From assembly GCF_000723465.1 (NCBI RefSeq), contig NZ_HF545617.1:496001-560000 (forward strand): a stretch of 64,000 bases of DNA, given 5' to 3'. Shown here one piece after another: positions 1 to 8,885 of the stretch. The first letter of the stretch is position 1. Each line of letters begins with the position of its first letter. The notes beneath the pieces were generated by a model. The model did not search any database. It was not told the DNA's origin and was given only the letters and a program-made list of their open reading frames with translations. Made by a program: the position numbers and the translations under genes. This DNA comes from Ruminococcus bicirculans (ex Wegman et al. 2014). GTDB taxonomy: Bacteria > Bacillota > Clostridia > Oscillospirales > Ruminococcaceae.

Positions 1-2
1 CC

Positions 3-1424
3 GATAATGAGATCAAGCCAGAAGTTGCTACTCCCAAAATTGCAATAGGAGGTCAAAATAAGCTTGTTGAAGTAAATGAAAACACATCTCAACAAACGCC
101 GGAATTCGTTGAAGAAATATTAAGCTGGTCGGAAGAACATGAACCTATGGACAGCGGTACCGGTTGGCTTGATTCATATGAAATGTATAAAGGTTATATT
201 GGTCATAATTATGCTGAAAAGGATGAAATGTGGTTCCAGGATCTAACCGGAGATGGGGAACCTGAACTTATTATTGGCGGATATGGACTTATGATCGGAC
301 AGGAGGAGCAAAAATGCTTCACTGTTTATGAAAAAGATAATGGAATTATTGCAACGGGAGAAGATCTCTATACCGTATGGAGTAGTAACAGAAGTGATTA
401 TGGACATGATGCGTTTACCTTTACTCCATATAAAGATTCAAACGGAAAAATAATATTGGCAGACGGACAATTTTATGCATACACAGGTACAGATCTTCCT
501 GAAGATGCAGGCGCATATACCTTAAATGAAGTTGTTTTAGGAGAGAACGATAAAAAAGTAAGGTGTACCGAGAAGATATACTTTAATTATGACGGTGAAA
601 ATAAAAAGTATTCTTCATTTAAAGTAGGAAATGATGAAACTACATCAAGTGAAGTCATTAATGCATATAACAATTATTTTGCAGATAAAACTCCTTTAAA
701 AGCGTCAGTTAAAACTATAAAAAAGCTGGATTATCTAAAAATGACTCAGGAAGAACGTAAAAAGGCATTGACTGAATCTTATTATGCTTTTAAATATACC
801 GAAGATAAAAGCATTAGGCCTCCGCTTAAAGATATGATCGATAGTATTCCTAAAGACAGTTCTGATAAAAAGGACACCGATAACATAGAAAAAAATAAAA
901 ATCCCGACGATGGTAAGAACACTGATGTTAAAGATATATACAGTGCATATCTTGACAAATTATCGGAATTAAATCAACAATCTTCCGTAGAACCCGCTTA
1001 CGCTTTATTTGACATAAATAGAGATGGTACAGATGAATTGATTTACATATATGATATAGCAGCAGCAGCCTCAAGGTTTCATGTATATGAATATGACCCT
1101 GATGATGGATCGGTAGTATCTACAGGTGATAGTGATACTGGCTGGGATGATCTGTATTATTCAAAAACGCTCAATTGCCTTGTAGATTATTATTCTCATG
1201 GTTGTGATGTTAATGCAAATACACCCAGTGGAATAATAACCTTTCTTACAAAGTATTCCTTGTCTAATGGTAAATTAACGTCAGAGGAAATTTATAAAGG
1301 AGATGCACTTGAATTTTCTGAGAATGAATATTCATATTACAATTTTTACGAAATAACTATTGAGCAATGTAATGGCTGTACTATTGATGATTTAAAATCA
1401 AATGCCGAAAGAAATAAATTTTGA
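3..1424 (+). CDS. Extracellular VCBS/FG-GAP-like repeat protein, 5' end outside window
   Basis: The frame is open from the first bases of the window without a start codon, so the N-terminus lies upstream; the first Met in view is at 147. Two Asp-rich loops, DLTGDGEPELI (near base 240) and DINRDGTDELI (near base 1010), resemble the calcium-binding loops of FG-GAP/VCBS repeats. They are separated by a Lys/Asn/Asp-rich linker around 850-930, suggesting two copies of one domain. Such proteins are normally secreted or lipid-anchored in Ruminococcus, but the signal sequence is not visible here. No catalytic motif was seen. It is followed after 39 nt by a Sel1-repeat gene on the same strand, so they may be co-transcribed. 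Confidence 0.7.
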   Translation, partial: DNEIKPEVATPKIAIGGQNKLVEVNENTSQQTPEFVEEILSWSEEHEPMDSGTGWLDSYEMYKGYIGHNYAEKDEMWFQDLTGDGEPELIIGGYGLMIGQEEQKCFTVYEKDNGIIATGEDLYTVWSSNRSDYGHDAFTFTPYKDSNGKIILADGQFYAYTGTDLPEDAGAYTLNEVVLGENDKKVRCTEKIYFNYDGENKKYSSFKVGNDETTSSEVINAYNNYFADKTPLKASVKTIKKLDYLKMTQEERKKALTESYYAFKYTEDKSIRPPLKDMIDSIPKDSSDKKDTDNIEKNKNPDDGKNTDVKDIYSAYLDKLSELNQQSSVEPAYALFDINRDGTDELIYIYDIAAAASRFHVYEYDPDDGSVVSTGDSDTGWDDLYYSKTLNCLVDYYSHGCDVNANTPSGIITFLTKYSLSNGKLTSEEIYKGDALEFSENEYSYYNFYEITIEQCNGCTIDDLKSNAERNKF

Positions 1425-1463
1425 TTGATACGGGTTGAAAAATATAAAGGAGGTCGGTAATAT

Positions 1464-2636
1464 ATGGACTTAAGGAATTGCACAAAACAAGAATTGTCTC
1501 AAATGCCTTATGAATATGTTCGTGAAGCATATTATCAGCACAACCCGAACGCTGTATGGATATTAGGAGTATTTTTTCGTCACGGAAAAAATGGTGCACC
1601 TCAAAACTATGAGAAAGCAAGACAGCTCCTTGAAATAGCTTACGAATATGAAGGTGCAGGATCGGGATTTATTTTGGGGAATATATATGAAGAAGGACTT
1701 GGAACAACTGTTGATCTAAAAAAAGCAGAAGATTATTATTGTGCATTTTCTGAAGAAACGCATGATCCAACCGGATACTCAGCCGCAGCTTTTTTATATC
1801 TGAAAAATGAAAACTTGCCGAATAGAGATGAAAAAATTCCGGAGTATCTAAAGAAAAGTGAGGCATTAGGCGGATGTCCATTATCAGATACGCTTATTGG
1901 TCAGTTATATATTGCAGGTACACCAGACTTTCCGAAGGATATTAATAAAGCTGTATTTTATCTTGAACGTTCAAAAAATTATAAAATACTTGGTGATTTA
2001 TTTTCAGATGAAAAAAATATTGAGCCAAATTATAAATTAGCAAGCTATTATTATGAGCTCGGAATGTCGGATAATATGGATTGTTGTGCAAAATATGCAT
2101 TTTTAAATTTATATTATGGTTCTATAAATGAATTGTGGACAAATGTCCCAAAAGGTATATCAGTAGCAAAAAAATATTTAAAAACCAATAATAATTATGA
2201 AAGTTCATTTTTTATTTTAAAAGCAATGTTTCTTTTTTTTGATAAAGCGAAAAATATTGAAGGTCTTGAATTGTGTACTGATTATTTATATATTATTGGT
2301 GAATGTAATAGTGATTCTGAAGATAAAAATCAATTATATTATTCAATTATTGATTCATTAAGTGATCTATATATAAATGAAAACCATACGGATAAATTAG
2401 ATGGTCTTTTATCAAAGCTTTCTAAAATGACTGACGCTTATCCTCAGATTGCTGAAATCACATTTTATTTAGAAGGCTTATTATGTTATAAACACGGTAT
2501 CTTTTGTTTAAATATAAATGAGATTTCAATGGCTTATGATTCTTTTGATTCAGCATATAAACTTGGGTTTGAAGATGCAAAAAAATTTTTGATCAGATTC
2601 AAAAGGGATATTTTCGGAAAATTAAAATTCAGATAG
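1464..2636 (+). CDS. Sel1-like (TPR) repeat protein
   Basis: A 390-residue protein preceded by AAAGGAGGTC eight bases before the ATG. The N-terminal half carries Sel1-type helical repeats with the usual spacing of small residues and a conserved ending, for example NYEKARQLLEIAYEYEGAG and GNIYEEGLGTTVDLKKAEDY (residues about 50-90), then more divergent copies near 105-180. The C-terminal half is helical and Tyr/Asn-rich without clear motifs. There is no signal peptide or membrane segment, so it is probably a cytoplasmic scaffold protein. SLR proteins mediate protein-protein contacts; the partner is not evident. It ends 13 nt before the CFI-box gene. Confidence 0.8.
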   Translation: MDLRNCTKQELSQMPYEYVREAYYQHNPNAVWILGVFFRHGKNGAPQNYEKARQLLEIAYEYEGAGSGFILGNIYEEGLGTTVDLKKAEDYYCAFSEETHDPTGYSAAAFLYLKNENLPNRDEKIPEYLKKSEALGGCPLSDTLIGQLYIAGTPDFPKDINKAVFYLERSKNYKILGDLFSDEKNIEPNYKLASYYYELGMSDNMDCCAKYAFLNLYYGSINELWTNVPKGISVAKKYLKTNNNYESSFFILKAMFLFFDKAKNIEGLELCTDYLYIIGECNSDSEDKNQLYYSIIDSLSDLYINENHTDKLDGLLSKLSKMTDAYPQIAEITFYLEGLLCYKHGIFCLNINEISMAYDSFDSAYKLGFEDAKKFLIRFKRDIFGKLKFR

Positions 2637-2649
2637 GGAAATGATAATT

Positions 2650-3111
2650 ATGGATTATGTAGAAATGAATAAATGCGGTTCCTGTAAGTATTATACTTAT
2701 GAGGGGGAATATAAGAAAGGCTATTGCAGTTGGTATAAATCTTATTACTATGCAGATGACTCGTGTAGCCATTGGGAAGAGGGAAACATATCAAGCACCG
2801 GAGGATGTTTTTTAACAACAGCTTGCTGCGAACATAAAGGCTTACCTGATGATTGCTACGAGCTAACAACATTAAGATCTTTAAGAGATCATTATATGAA
2901 ACAGTCTGTTTTCGGAAATGGGTTAATAAAAATTTACTATGAAACAGCACCTGCAATTATAGAAAAGATCAACAAATTAGATAGAAAAGATGAGATTTAC
3001 AATGAAATCTATAGTAAAATCGTTTATATCGTAGATCTTATTGAAACTAAAAAATACGACGATGCTGTATGTGAGTATGTACGTATGATGTTTTGGGCAG
3101 AAAAATTATGA
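2650..3111 (+). CDS. CFI-box domain protein with N-terminal Cys cluster
   Basis: The start at 2650 is preferred over an in-frame ATG at 2641 because AGGGA lies at a normal distance. The N-terminal 45 residues hold six Cys (NKCGSCKYYTYEG and later pairs), likely metal-binding. This is followed by CFLTTACCEHKGLPDDCYEL at residues about 53-72, which matches the CFI-box type C-terminal domain common in gut Firmicutes, and a helical tail with RSLRDHYM and YYETAPAIIEKI. The family is widespread but of unknown function. It sits at the end of a possible three-gene run with the Sel1 protein; no terminator is obvious after it. Confidence 0.7.
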   Translation: MDYVEMNKCGSCKYYTYEGEYKKGYCSWYKSYYYADDSCSHWEEGNISSTGGCFLTTACCEHKGLPDDCYELTTLRSLRDHYMKQSVFGNGLIKIYYETAPAIIEKINKLDRKDEIYNEIYSKIVYIVDLIETKKYDDAVCEYVRMMFWAEKL

Positions 3112-3410
3112 CTCGTAAAATTAATAAATAGTATACTAAAAGACATTTTCAATATAGTGACGTATCCATTAGGTCCTATTTCGGTTCTGAAAAAACAACT
3201 GTGTAAATGCGTATAACACCCAAAATAAAATCAATACTATATTTGCAGCCAAATAGGGCAACGCTGAGGAGCGACCCTATGCAAGCTGCGAGATAAAACG
3301 GTGGAAAGCAGCGGCAGCAATGTCGCTGCTTTTCGACCCTCTGAAAAAAAAGTCTGTAAAAAGTCAGTCAACTGTGGTAAAATAGAAATAACACAGGAGG
3401 CTGATTTTTT
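3112..3410. other. Intergenic region 5' of the IS256 remnant
   Basis: No gene is supported here. A 9-bp hairpin with arms 3305-3313 and 3324-3332 (AAAGCAGCG/CGCTGCTTT) lies 80 nt before the transposase start. The left inverted repeat of the IS was not located. Confidence 0.4.
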
Positions 3411-4335
3411 ATGGGAAGAAGAAAAAGAGAACCAATGAGTGAAGGAAAAAAGAACATCATCGGAATGCTGCTCAAGGAGTATGATATCCGGTCAGCAAGG
3501 GATATAGAAGATGCTCTGAAGGATCTTCTTGGCGGCACTATACAGGAAATGCTTGAGGCAGAGCTGGATGAACACTTAGGGTACAGTTCATATGAACGCT
3601 CGGACAACTCCAATTACCGTAATGGAAAGAAAACAAAGAAGATACGTGGAAATTTAGGCGAAACCGAGATCGAAGTACCACAGGATCGAGACGGAACATT
3701 CGAGCCTAAGGTCGTAAAAAAGCGTCAAAAGGATATTTCAGGTATCGAACAGAAGATAATATCGCTGTACGCAAAGGGCATGACAACACGCCAGATAAGC
3801 GATACCATCGAAGATATTTACGGATTTGAGGTCAGCGATGGTATGGTATCCGATATCACAGACCGTCTCCTTCCGCAGATAGAGGACTGGCAGAAACGTC
3901 CGCTTGATGAGGTTTATCCCATTGTATTTATTGATGCTGTACATCTTTCTGTACGAGAAAACGGACAGATAAAAAGCTTGCAGCGTATGTTGTTCTTGCT
4001 GTCAGTCTTACAGGACATAAGCAGGTATTGTCCATACATATCGGTGAAAACGAGAGTGCAAAGTACTGGCTTGGCGTTCTGAACGAGCTAAAAAATCGTG
4101 GCGTAAAGGACGTCCTCGTGATATGTGCCGATGGTCTTTCGGGTATGAAAGGAGCCGTAACAGCGGATACCGCCGTCTGAACAAACAGAGAAGCGTATTT
4201 CCGAGCGATACGGCGCTGTTGAAGGCTCTGTATCTTGCAACTCATAAAATAGCGAAAAAATGGACTATGCCACTGAGAAACTGGTGCAGAGTTCTTGGTG
4301 AGCTTGAAATCATGTATCCCGACAGGCTTGGCTGA
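3411..4335 (+). pseudogene. IS256-family (mutator-type) transposase, frameshifted and internally deleted
   Basis: AGGAGGCTGATTTTTT precedes the ATG. The first 190 codons are a typical IS256/MuDR-type transposase N-terminus (MLEAELDEHLGYSSYERSDN, GMTTRQISDTIEDIYGFEVS, first catalytic Asp in FIDAVHL). At 3971-3975 an A run is one base short: restoring it gives KKLAAYVVLAVSLTGHK and then VICADGLSGMKGAV with the second Asp. Near 4155 the frame jumps straight to the family C-terminus (LNKQRSVFPSDTALLKALYL, TMPLRNWCRVLGEL), so roughly a hundred residues including the catalytic Glu are missing. The copy cannot be active by itself. Confidence 0.88.
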
Positions 4336-4345
4336 GCGAGCCGCT

Positions 4346-4398
4346 GAAAATCAGCCTGATTCCATTGCGCTGTGCTCCACTCCATCAGGCTGATTTTC
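4346..4398. terminator. 15-bp perfect inverted repeat after the IS256 remnant
   Basis: GAAAATCAGCCTGAT (4346-4360) pairs perfectly with 4384-4398, with a 23-nt loop. It lies 10 nt past the transposase stop. It may be a terminator or part of the element end; no long T-run follows. Confidence 0.5.
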
Positions 4399-4731
4399 AA
4401 AAAGAACCTTGACAAATTACAGTACCCATTGTATACTGTAAAAAATTAGAGTGGCAAATTTTATGCCACTCCCAACTAATGTTTTTATCACAGTTGATTA
4501 ATTTACAGAGATTTTTTCGCAGAGCCAGCTTCGCTCACAAACGGTAAAAAATGCGTGTCTGCACTATCCGTCCAGTTTCCGTTTTACTTTATGCACAACC
4601 TATCCGTCAATCTCAAAAACGCAAGCAGAAAATATAATAAAAACGCACCAATTTCAAAACGGAGTTGAATTTTTTTGCTGTAGCATAAAAACACAACCGC
4701 TGTACTTCATAATAATTAAGAACACTGCTTA
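4399..4731. other. Intergenic region, no gene seen
   Basis: Contains an 8-bp hairpin (GAGTGGCA at 4449-4456, TGCCACTC at 4464-4471). Near 4580-4610 the complement can be read as LRLTDRLCIK then a stop, resembling the C-terminal tail of the AbrB-type gene at 6521-6697. It is probably decayed sequence left by rearrangements around the IS copy. Confidence 0.35.
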
Positions 4732-5478
4732 TCATCCAAAGATCCTATGTAATACCTCTACTACATCATCATTTTTAAGTCCATAGCTTTTCAAGGAATT
4801 GCTGTCAAATGGGTCTTGCCCCAACAAGTCAATAAAAGTATCAATATCTAATTTAACTTTTGCGGGTAATTCAGATACGCTTTCAAGCATTAGCTCAGCT
4901 GTTATTCGTAAAATGTCCTTTTTGTGCTTCTTTATATCGCTCGAATCAACAGCTTCGCCTTTCTCTTTCATTTGTTTCAAGTCAAGATATGCCTTTGCCT
5001 TGAACAGAATAAGATATTCAGGGCGAAGAACAGACAGGCCGTTTCTTACAACTTTTCCTTCCAGCAAAGCTTTATAATACTCATCATCAAGCAGAATTGC
5101 TGACAGACTTGAAACAGAATCATCTATGTGTATTGGTGTGATCCCTGTCATTTTACGAAGTTCAAAATTATTCCTACAAAACAGTTCTATCATTTTAGGA
5201 TAGGTATCATCTTCAGGTTTATCAAATCTGTAAAACTGCGGCTTTTGTACACTTGTTGTCTTATTTCGGTATCTCCCGTTCTGAATAAATTTCCAGAATC
5301 TTTCTCCAAACTCAGGCGTAAGAGCCTCGACTATCAAAACCATATCCAGATCCCTTGTTGCTCTGAAAGTTGCGTCATTGCTTTCAAATATAATATCACA
5401 GGCTGCACCGCCTATAAGCACATATTGTTCTTCGTAGTCGGCAAAATAGTTTCTGAAAGTATCTAATCCTTTTACCAC
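4732..5478 (-). CDS. Nucleotidyltransferase-fold toxin-like protein (AbiEii-like)
   Basis: A 248-residue protein starting at a GTG that overlaps the stop of the upstream gene by 7 nt, which implies translational coupling. Residues 20-46 contain the minimal nucleotidyltransferase signature: IGGAACDIIF followed by TRDLDMVLIV (G-G then D-x-D). The rest has the helical character of AbiEii/MNT-type proteins (YLILFKAKAYLDLKQMKEKG). AbiEii proteins act as toxins in type IV toxin-antitoxin and phage abortive-infection systems. The partner at 5472-6422 fits the antitoxin/regulator position. It could instead be a housekeeping nucleotidyltransferase, but the two-gene layout with an operator favours the toxin reading. 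Confidence 0.62.
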   Translation of the reverse strand: MVKGLDTFRNYFADYEEQYVLIGGAACDIIFESNDATFRATRDLDMVLIVEALTPEFGERFWKFIQNGRYRNKTTSVQKPQFYRFDKPEDDTYPKMIELFCRNNFELRKMTGITPIHIDDSVSSLSAILLDDEYYKALLEGKVVRNGLSVLRPEYLILFKAKAYLDLKQMKEKGEAVDSSDIKKHKKDILRITAELMLESVSELPAKVKLDIDTFIDLLGQDPFDSNSLKSYGLKNDDVVEVLHRIFG

Positions 5479-6422
5479 ACATATTCCTCCAACATCTCGT
5501 TTATAGATTTCATTACTCTTTCGTCCTGCAATTCTTCATTGGTCAATGACAGGGATGCGCTTAGTGGGTCTTGTATCGGCTTATGGTTATAGTCAATGAA
5601 ATAGCCCACTTCAAGAACTGCACAGCCAATAGCTTCTCCTTTTCGAACTTGCTTCAGCTTTTTTACCCCTGTGTCAGATAACTCTTTTTTTGTCACCGCA
5701 TAGGTAGTGTAAGCATTATCAGAGAGCAATGAATACTCGCACAGAGCAGTGATTCCTGCCTTTTTGTCTAAATATATATCATTCGGAAACTCGTATCTTC
5801 TAATAACAGGGCTTCTAAGAATGTGCTGAAGCTGTTCCCACAGCTGCTTTATATCAGACGGAACGGTAACAGCTCTTGCTTTGCCCTTTGTATCAAGGAT
5901 ATTGACATTCAGATATTCTATTTCATCAAAGCACCTGCTCGCAGACGTTTTGGATACGCCCAGCTTTGTGGCAGCTTCTGATACTGTTACCTTGTTCCAC
6001 CTTTCATAGATTGCCATAAGTATTAGCTTTTGCGTCAAGTACGAAATAATATCAACAGGTGCAATATCACGTTCACCTGAATTAGACAGCAGGCAGCCTA
6101 TAAACGGCAAATAAACCTGCTTGCCTTTCAGTACAAATGGGATGCCGTCCTCGACAAGTTTTTCCTTGATATAAGGGGTGGTCGATTTAAGAAATATTGC
6201 ACAGTTAAGTCCTGAAATATTCTGAACTTTAGCTCTGTCCTTTCGGAGCGCAATAAGACCAACATCGCCTTTTGGTTGAATTGCAAGCCAGTCTATTCCG
6301 TTGATTTCAACATCAAATAGATCGTATCTCCCTTTGAAAGCAAGCGGCAATCGGTCGTATAGGTCATTATTCTCTTTTATTTTAACGTTTTGTCTTAACG
6401 TTTTTTTTAGGTATTCTCTCAT
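5472..6422 (-). CDS. AbiEi-like regulator/antitoxin with central winged HTH
   Basis: A 316-residue protein, first gene of the pair. Residues about 145-180 form a helix-turn-helix (KVTVSEAATKLGVSKTSASR). The N-terminal 110 residues look like an AbiEi-type or restriction-like fold and the C-terminal part is mixed alpha/beta. The usual AbiEi antitoxin has its wHTH at the N-terminus, so this is a divergent arrangement. A nested palindrome covers the predicted promoter just upstream, consistent with autorepression as known for AbiEi. The overlap with the nucleotidyltransferase gene supports a two-component module. No signal peptide or membrane segment is present. Confidence 0.6.
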   Translation of the reverse strand: MREYLKKTLRQNVKIKENNDLYDRLPLAFKGRYDLFDVEINGIDWLAIQPKGDVGLIALRKDRAKVQNISGLNCAIFLKSTTPYIKEKLVEDGIPFVLKGKQVYLPFIGCLLSNSGERDIAPVDIISYLTQKLILMAIYERWNKVTVSEAATKLGVSKTSASRCFDEIEYLNVNILDTKGKARAVTVPSDIKQLWEQLQHILRSPVIRRYEFPNDIYLDKKAGITALCEYSLLSDNAYTTYAVTKKELSDTGVKKLKQVRKGEAIGCAVLEVGYFIDYNHKPIQDPLSASLSLTNEELQDERVMKSINEMLEEYVW

Positions 6423-6431
6423 ATGCTCACC

Positions 6432-6495
6432 TTTTAAATCTATAACGTAATTTAAGTTACAGATTTAAAATAACACATTCTTATCAAAATGTCAA
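6432..6495 (-). promoter_or_regulatory. Promoter and nested palindromic operator of the AbiE-like pair
   Basis: On the minus strand TTGACA (6490-6495) is followed after 17 nt by TATTTT (6467-6472). TTTTAAATCT (6432-6441) and AGATTTAAAA (6461-6470) are perfect 10-bp arms, and inside them is the near-perfect palindrome GTAATTTAAGTTAC (6447-6460). The right arm overlaps the -10 box and the element ends 10 nt before the start codon, where a repressor would block transcription. Confidence 0.6.
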
Positions 6496-6520
6496 GCTGT
6501 TTATAGTTTTTGCTTTTAAT

Positions 6521-6697
6521 TTATTTTATGTACAGCCTGTCCGCAATTCTCAGCAGACACATACAGCATTCCAGTTCGTAGTTCAACGTTGTCTGTAACG
6601 GGTCGCCCTCACGGATACGCATGGTGCGCCTTATTTCTTTAGGTATGACAACTCTGCCGAGATCGTCGATCCTGCGGACAATTCCTGTTGCTTTCAT
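6521..6697 (-). CDS. AbrB/SpoVT-type DNA-binding protein, short
   Basis: A 58-residue protein with GGAGGTCAT upstream of the ATG. MKATGIVRRIDDLGRVVIPK followed by EIRRTMRIREGDPL is the swapped-hairpin AbrB fold. The usual residues after GDPL (an EIF-type strand) are replaced by QTTLNYELECC, so the C-terminal half may be altered. The final LRIADRLYIK also occurs as an orphan tail at 23329-23370 and, degenerate, near 4590, so copies of this gene have been scattered and truncated. Probably a dimeric transcription regulator of growth-transition type. Confidence 0.72.
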   Translation of the reverse strand: MKATGIVRRIDDLGRVVIPKEIRRTMRIREGDPLQTTLNYELECCMCLLRIADRLYIK

Positions 6698-6814
6698 ATT
6701 TATGACCTCCGTTGTTTTTTCAAAATTGCAGTAATATTATTTGCAGAGGTGGGGAATTTATGCAGGAAAAAAGCGAGTGATAATCGTATGGATTTTAGCT
6801 TTTATTGTTCATTA

Positions 6815-7735
6815 TCACATTGATTGGGAAATGTAGTATATAACTAATATGATTATCATTATTATTACGATTGCAGCGGCTATAATGGCATTTACTTCAT
6901 TGGTTGTCCTTGGAAGTTCTTCAAGATCAGCTTCTAAATAATTAGGATCTAACTGTTTCAATTTTTCGTCAACTCTATTTATTGAATCAAGCCATTGCCT
7001 TTTATTTTTATAGTTATGGCGGTAGGACGTTTTTCGACATACAGAATATATATATGCATATTGTTGGCGTATGATTTTCCAAAGATATGTTGTCTTATAT
7101 TTGTCCGGTATAGTATGTATGATATGTTCTATTGATTCGATCATTCCCAATGATAGTTCCACGAACATATCATAAGTGTATTCACTATCATTAGTTGTAT
7201 AACTGCCATTCTTACCATATTCAGTCGTTGTATTCATTACAAATGAACTATTTAAAAAAGCAAGCAAATCAGAATTGATTCTTTGAATCAAAGCTTTGTT
7301 TTCTTCGTATTTTTTTGGTGAGCTATCATAATTGTCATCAATTACAGATATCGAATTTTTTAACACTTTAATTTTCTGTTCTCTTTTAAAGCGGTCAGAA
7401 TCTACAAGTGCCATTCTTGCTTTTCCATAGCTGGAGTAAAAAATAGCCTCAATATTTGTTGGCTCATACTGCTCTACCATGTTATAGTATTTTTCACATT
7501 CTTCCCAATCTTCTTTAGCTTTTGCACGGCGTGCGTTTTCGAGGGAACGCTCTACAAAAGAGGTGTTATCGACTGTGACTTTACTTCCTGACACATCGAC
7601 CTTGCCATTAACTTCGACAATAAGACGTTTAGCTTCTTCAGGTGAATATTTAGCACCGCAATACTGACAGATAAAGCAGCCGTCCTCTTTGACTAAATCA
7701 TTGCTACCGCAAACTTCGCATACGATTTGTTTCAT
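6815..7735 (-). CDS. TFIIB-type zinc-ribbon protein with C-terminal membrane anchor
   Basis: A 306-residue protein. The N-terminus has two Cys pairs, CEVCGSNDL and CQYCGAKYS, a zinc ribbon. This is followed by a beta-like segment (VNGKVDVSGSKVTV), then a helical TPR-like region (AKEDWEECEKYYNMVEQYEP, residues about 70-90). The last 25 residues include AIIAAAIVIIMIIILVIYY, a single tail-anchor helix. This combination is common in gut Clostridia, where its role is unknown. The ribosome site is weak (AGAAG). It could monitor or scaffold at the membrane; no enzymatic motif was seen. Confidence 0.68.
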   Translation of the reverse strand: MKQIVCEVCGSNDLVKEDGCFICQYCGAKYSPEEAKRLIVEVNGKVDVSGSKVTVDNTSFVERSLENARRAKAKEDWEECEKYYNMVEQYEPTNIEAIFYSSYGKARMALVDSDRFKREQKIKVLKNSISVIDDNYDSSPKKYEENKALIQRINSDLLAFLNSSFVMNTTTEYGKNGSYTTNDSEYTYDMFVELSLGMIESIEHIIHTIPDKYKTTYLWKIIRQQYAYIYSVCRKTSYRHNYKNKRQWLDSINRVDEKLKQLDPNYLEADLEELPRTTNEVNAIIAAAIVIIMIIILVIYYISQSM

Positions 7736-7785
7736 GCTTTAACATCTTCTTTCTGTGATTTGTATTTTCGTGATTAAAAAAATTA

Positions 7786-8592
7786 TTATATTTCTGGTCC
7801 GCTATAATGTGGTAAACCAGCTAAATCCATGTTTTCGTTATAATAATCAATACTATATACTGACAATGAGAGTGCATTACTTCCATTTGGTGTTATGGAT
7901 AACAGGTAGACATAGTTTCCGCATTTTACCGAAACCGAATCAGACTCGTCAGTTAAGTAATCTCCGGTGTACCTATATCTTTCTAAAGAAGTGTCAAGAA
8001 TATCACACGAATCGCTAATATCTTCAGAAGAAAGACCAACATCAGTGTATAAAATTGCACTGGCATAAAACATTCTGAGTATATTTAAAGCGTCAACTTC
8101 CGAAATTTCATCGCTCGTTTTTTCAATAGTACAGTCTGCGTCTTCGTAATATTCCCTTATCCATTCTCCTAGATCATCATATATGATAGACATACTTTCA
8201 ATGCTGTTATCATCTGAGCCGGTAATAGTGCATTTAAGTTTTGTTGGTGTGTTGTTAACAGTTATAGTGCAGATAACCTCAATGTTTCTGGTTTCAGTTT
8301 CATTAATGCTGTTTTCGTCATAATCAAAAACAGACATATTTTCTTTTGCATAATCTAATTTCTTTTTTACATTTGTTATAAATGTATCTTCATGGACATC
8401 TTGCGTAACCTCGCTTGTGGTTAGCGTGGTGGTCGCAACCTCATCTGACGTTGTTGTTGAGATCGTTGTTGTTGTGAAATCGGTTTGCTGTGAATTATTG
8501 ATTGATTTATTGCTGCTTTTAGTATTGTTTCCACAAGAACTTAAAATCAATGTTGAAATAACAAGTGATAATACTAAATAACCATTCTTCAT
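7786..8592 (-). CDS. Secreted lipoprotein of unknown function
   Basis: The start is placed at 8592 because GGAGG lies seven bases upstream; an in-frame ATG at 8607 overlaps that site. The signal peptide ends in a lipobox, ISTLILSSC, with Cys at about residue 20. A Thr/Ser-rich linker (TTTTISTTTSDEVATTTLTT) is followed by a globular domain of about 190 residues with no recognised motif. Extracellular and membrane-anchored by lipidation. Its promoter carries a 22-bp element also found upstream of the WYL operon at 39.9 kb (see findings). Confidence 0.7.
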   Translation of the reverse strand: MKNGYLVLSLVISTLILSSCGNNTKSSNKSINNSQQTDFTTTTISTTTSDEVATTTLTTSEVTQDVHEDTFITNVKKKLDYAKENMSVFDYDENSINETETRNIEVICTITVNNTPTKLKCTITGSDDNSIESMSIIYDDLGEWIREYYEDADCTIEKTSDEISEVDALNILRMFYASAILYTDVGLSSEDISDSCDILDTSLERYRYTGDYLTDESDSVSVKCGNYVYLLSITPNGSNALSLSVYSIDYYNENMDLAGLPHYSGPEI

Positions 8593-8652
8593 AAGAAATT
8601 CCTCCATATTCTTCTATAGTGCTTTTTTTGACACTATTTATTATGTACTGTC

Positions 8653-8696
8653 ATTATACCACATTATTTCCACGATTTGTTAAGCTGGCTGCTTAG
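8653..8696 (-). promoter_or_regulatory. Promoter of the lipoprotein gene with conserved 22-bp element
   Basis: Minus strand: TATAAT at 8653-8658 preceded by ATGTGG. A 22-bp element (8675-8696, beginning CTAAGCAGCC and ending TTAACAAAT) lies 16 nt upstream of it. The same 22 bp at the same distance occurs at 39904-39947. TTAACA within it may be a poor -35 at 19-nt spacing. Confidence 0.55.
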
Positions 8697-8831
8697 GATA
8701 ACGATTACATTTTGTAAACAAAGTGTAAATTTTGCAGATGTAAACGTTGATAGGGGGTGCTTTTGAAATAAGGAGTGGGGAGCGAGGGGTGTTATTTCAA
8801 AAAGTGGGGAGTTTTTGAAATAAGGGGGATA

Positions 8832-8875
8832 AAAAAATTCCGCTGCAGGTCGCATTAATTCGTGACCTGCGGCGG
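8832..8875 (-). terminator. Intrinsic terminator after the aldehyde dehydrogenase gene
   Basis: Hairpin with arms 8840-8851 and 8864-8875 (CCGCTGCAGGTC/GACCTGCGGCGG, one wobble), followed on the minus strand by a T7 run (complement of 8832-8838). Nearly the same hairpin is at 23285-23322. Confidence 0.75.
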
Positions 8876-8885
8876 TTTGTATAAT

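Noticed and set aside
8750-8840. G-rich stretch with repeated GAAATAAGG and TTATTTC words, possible quadruplex or hairpin
   Set aside because: Irregular run lengths and spacing; no conserved structure visible from one copy.
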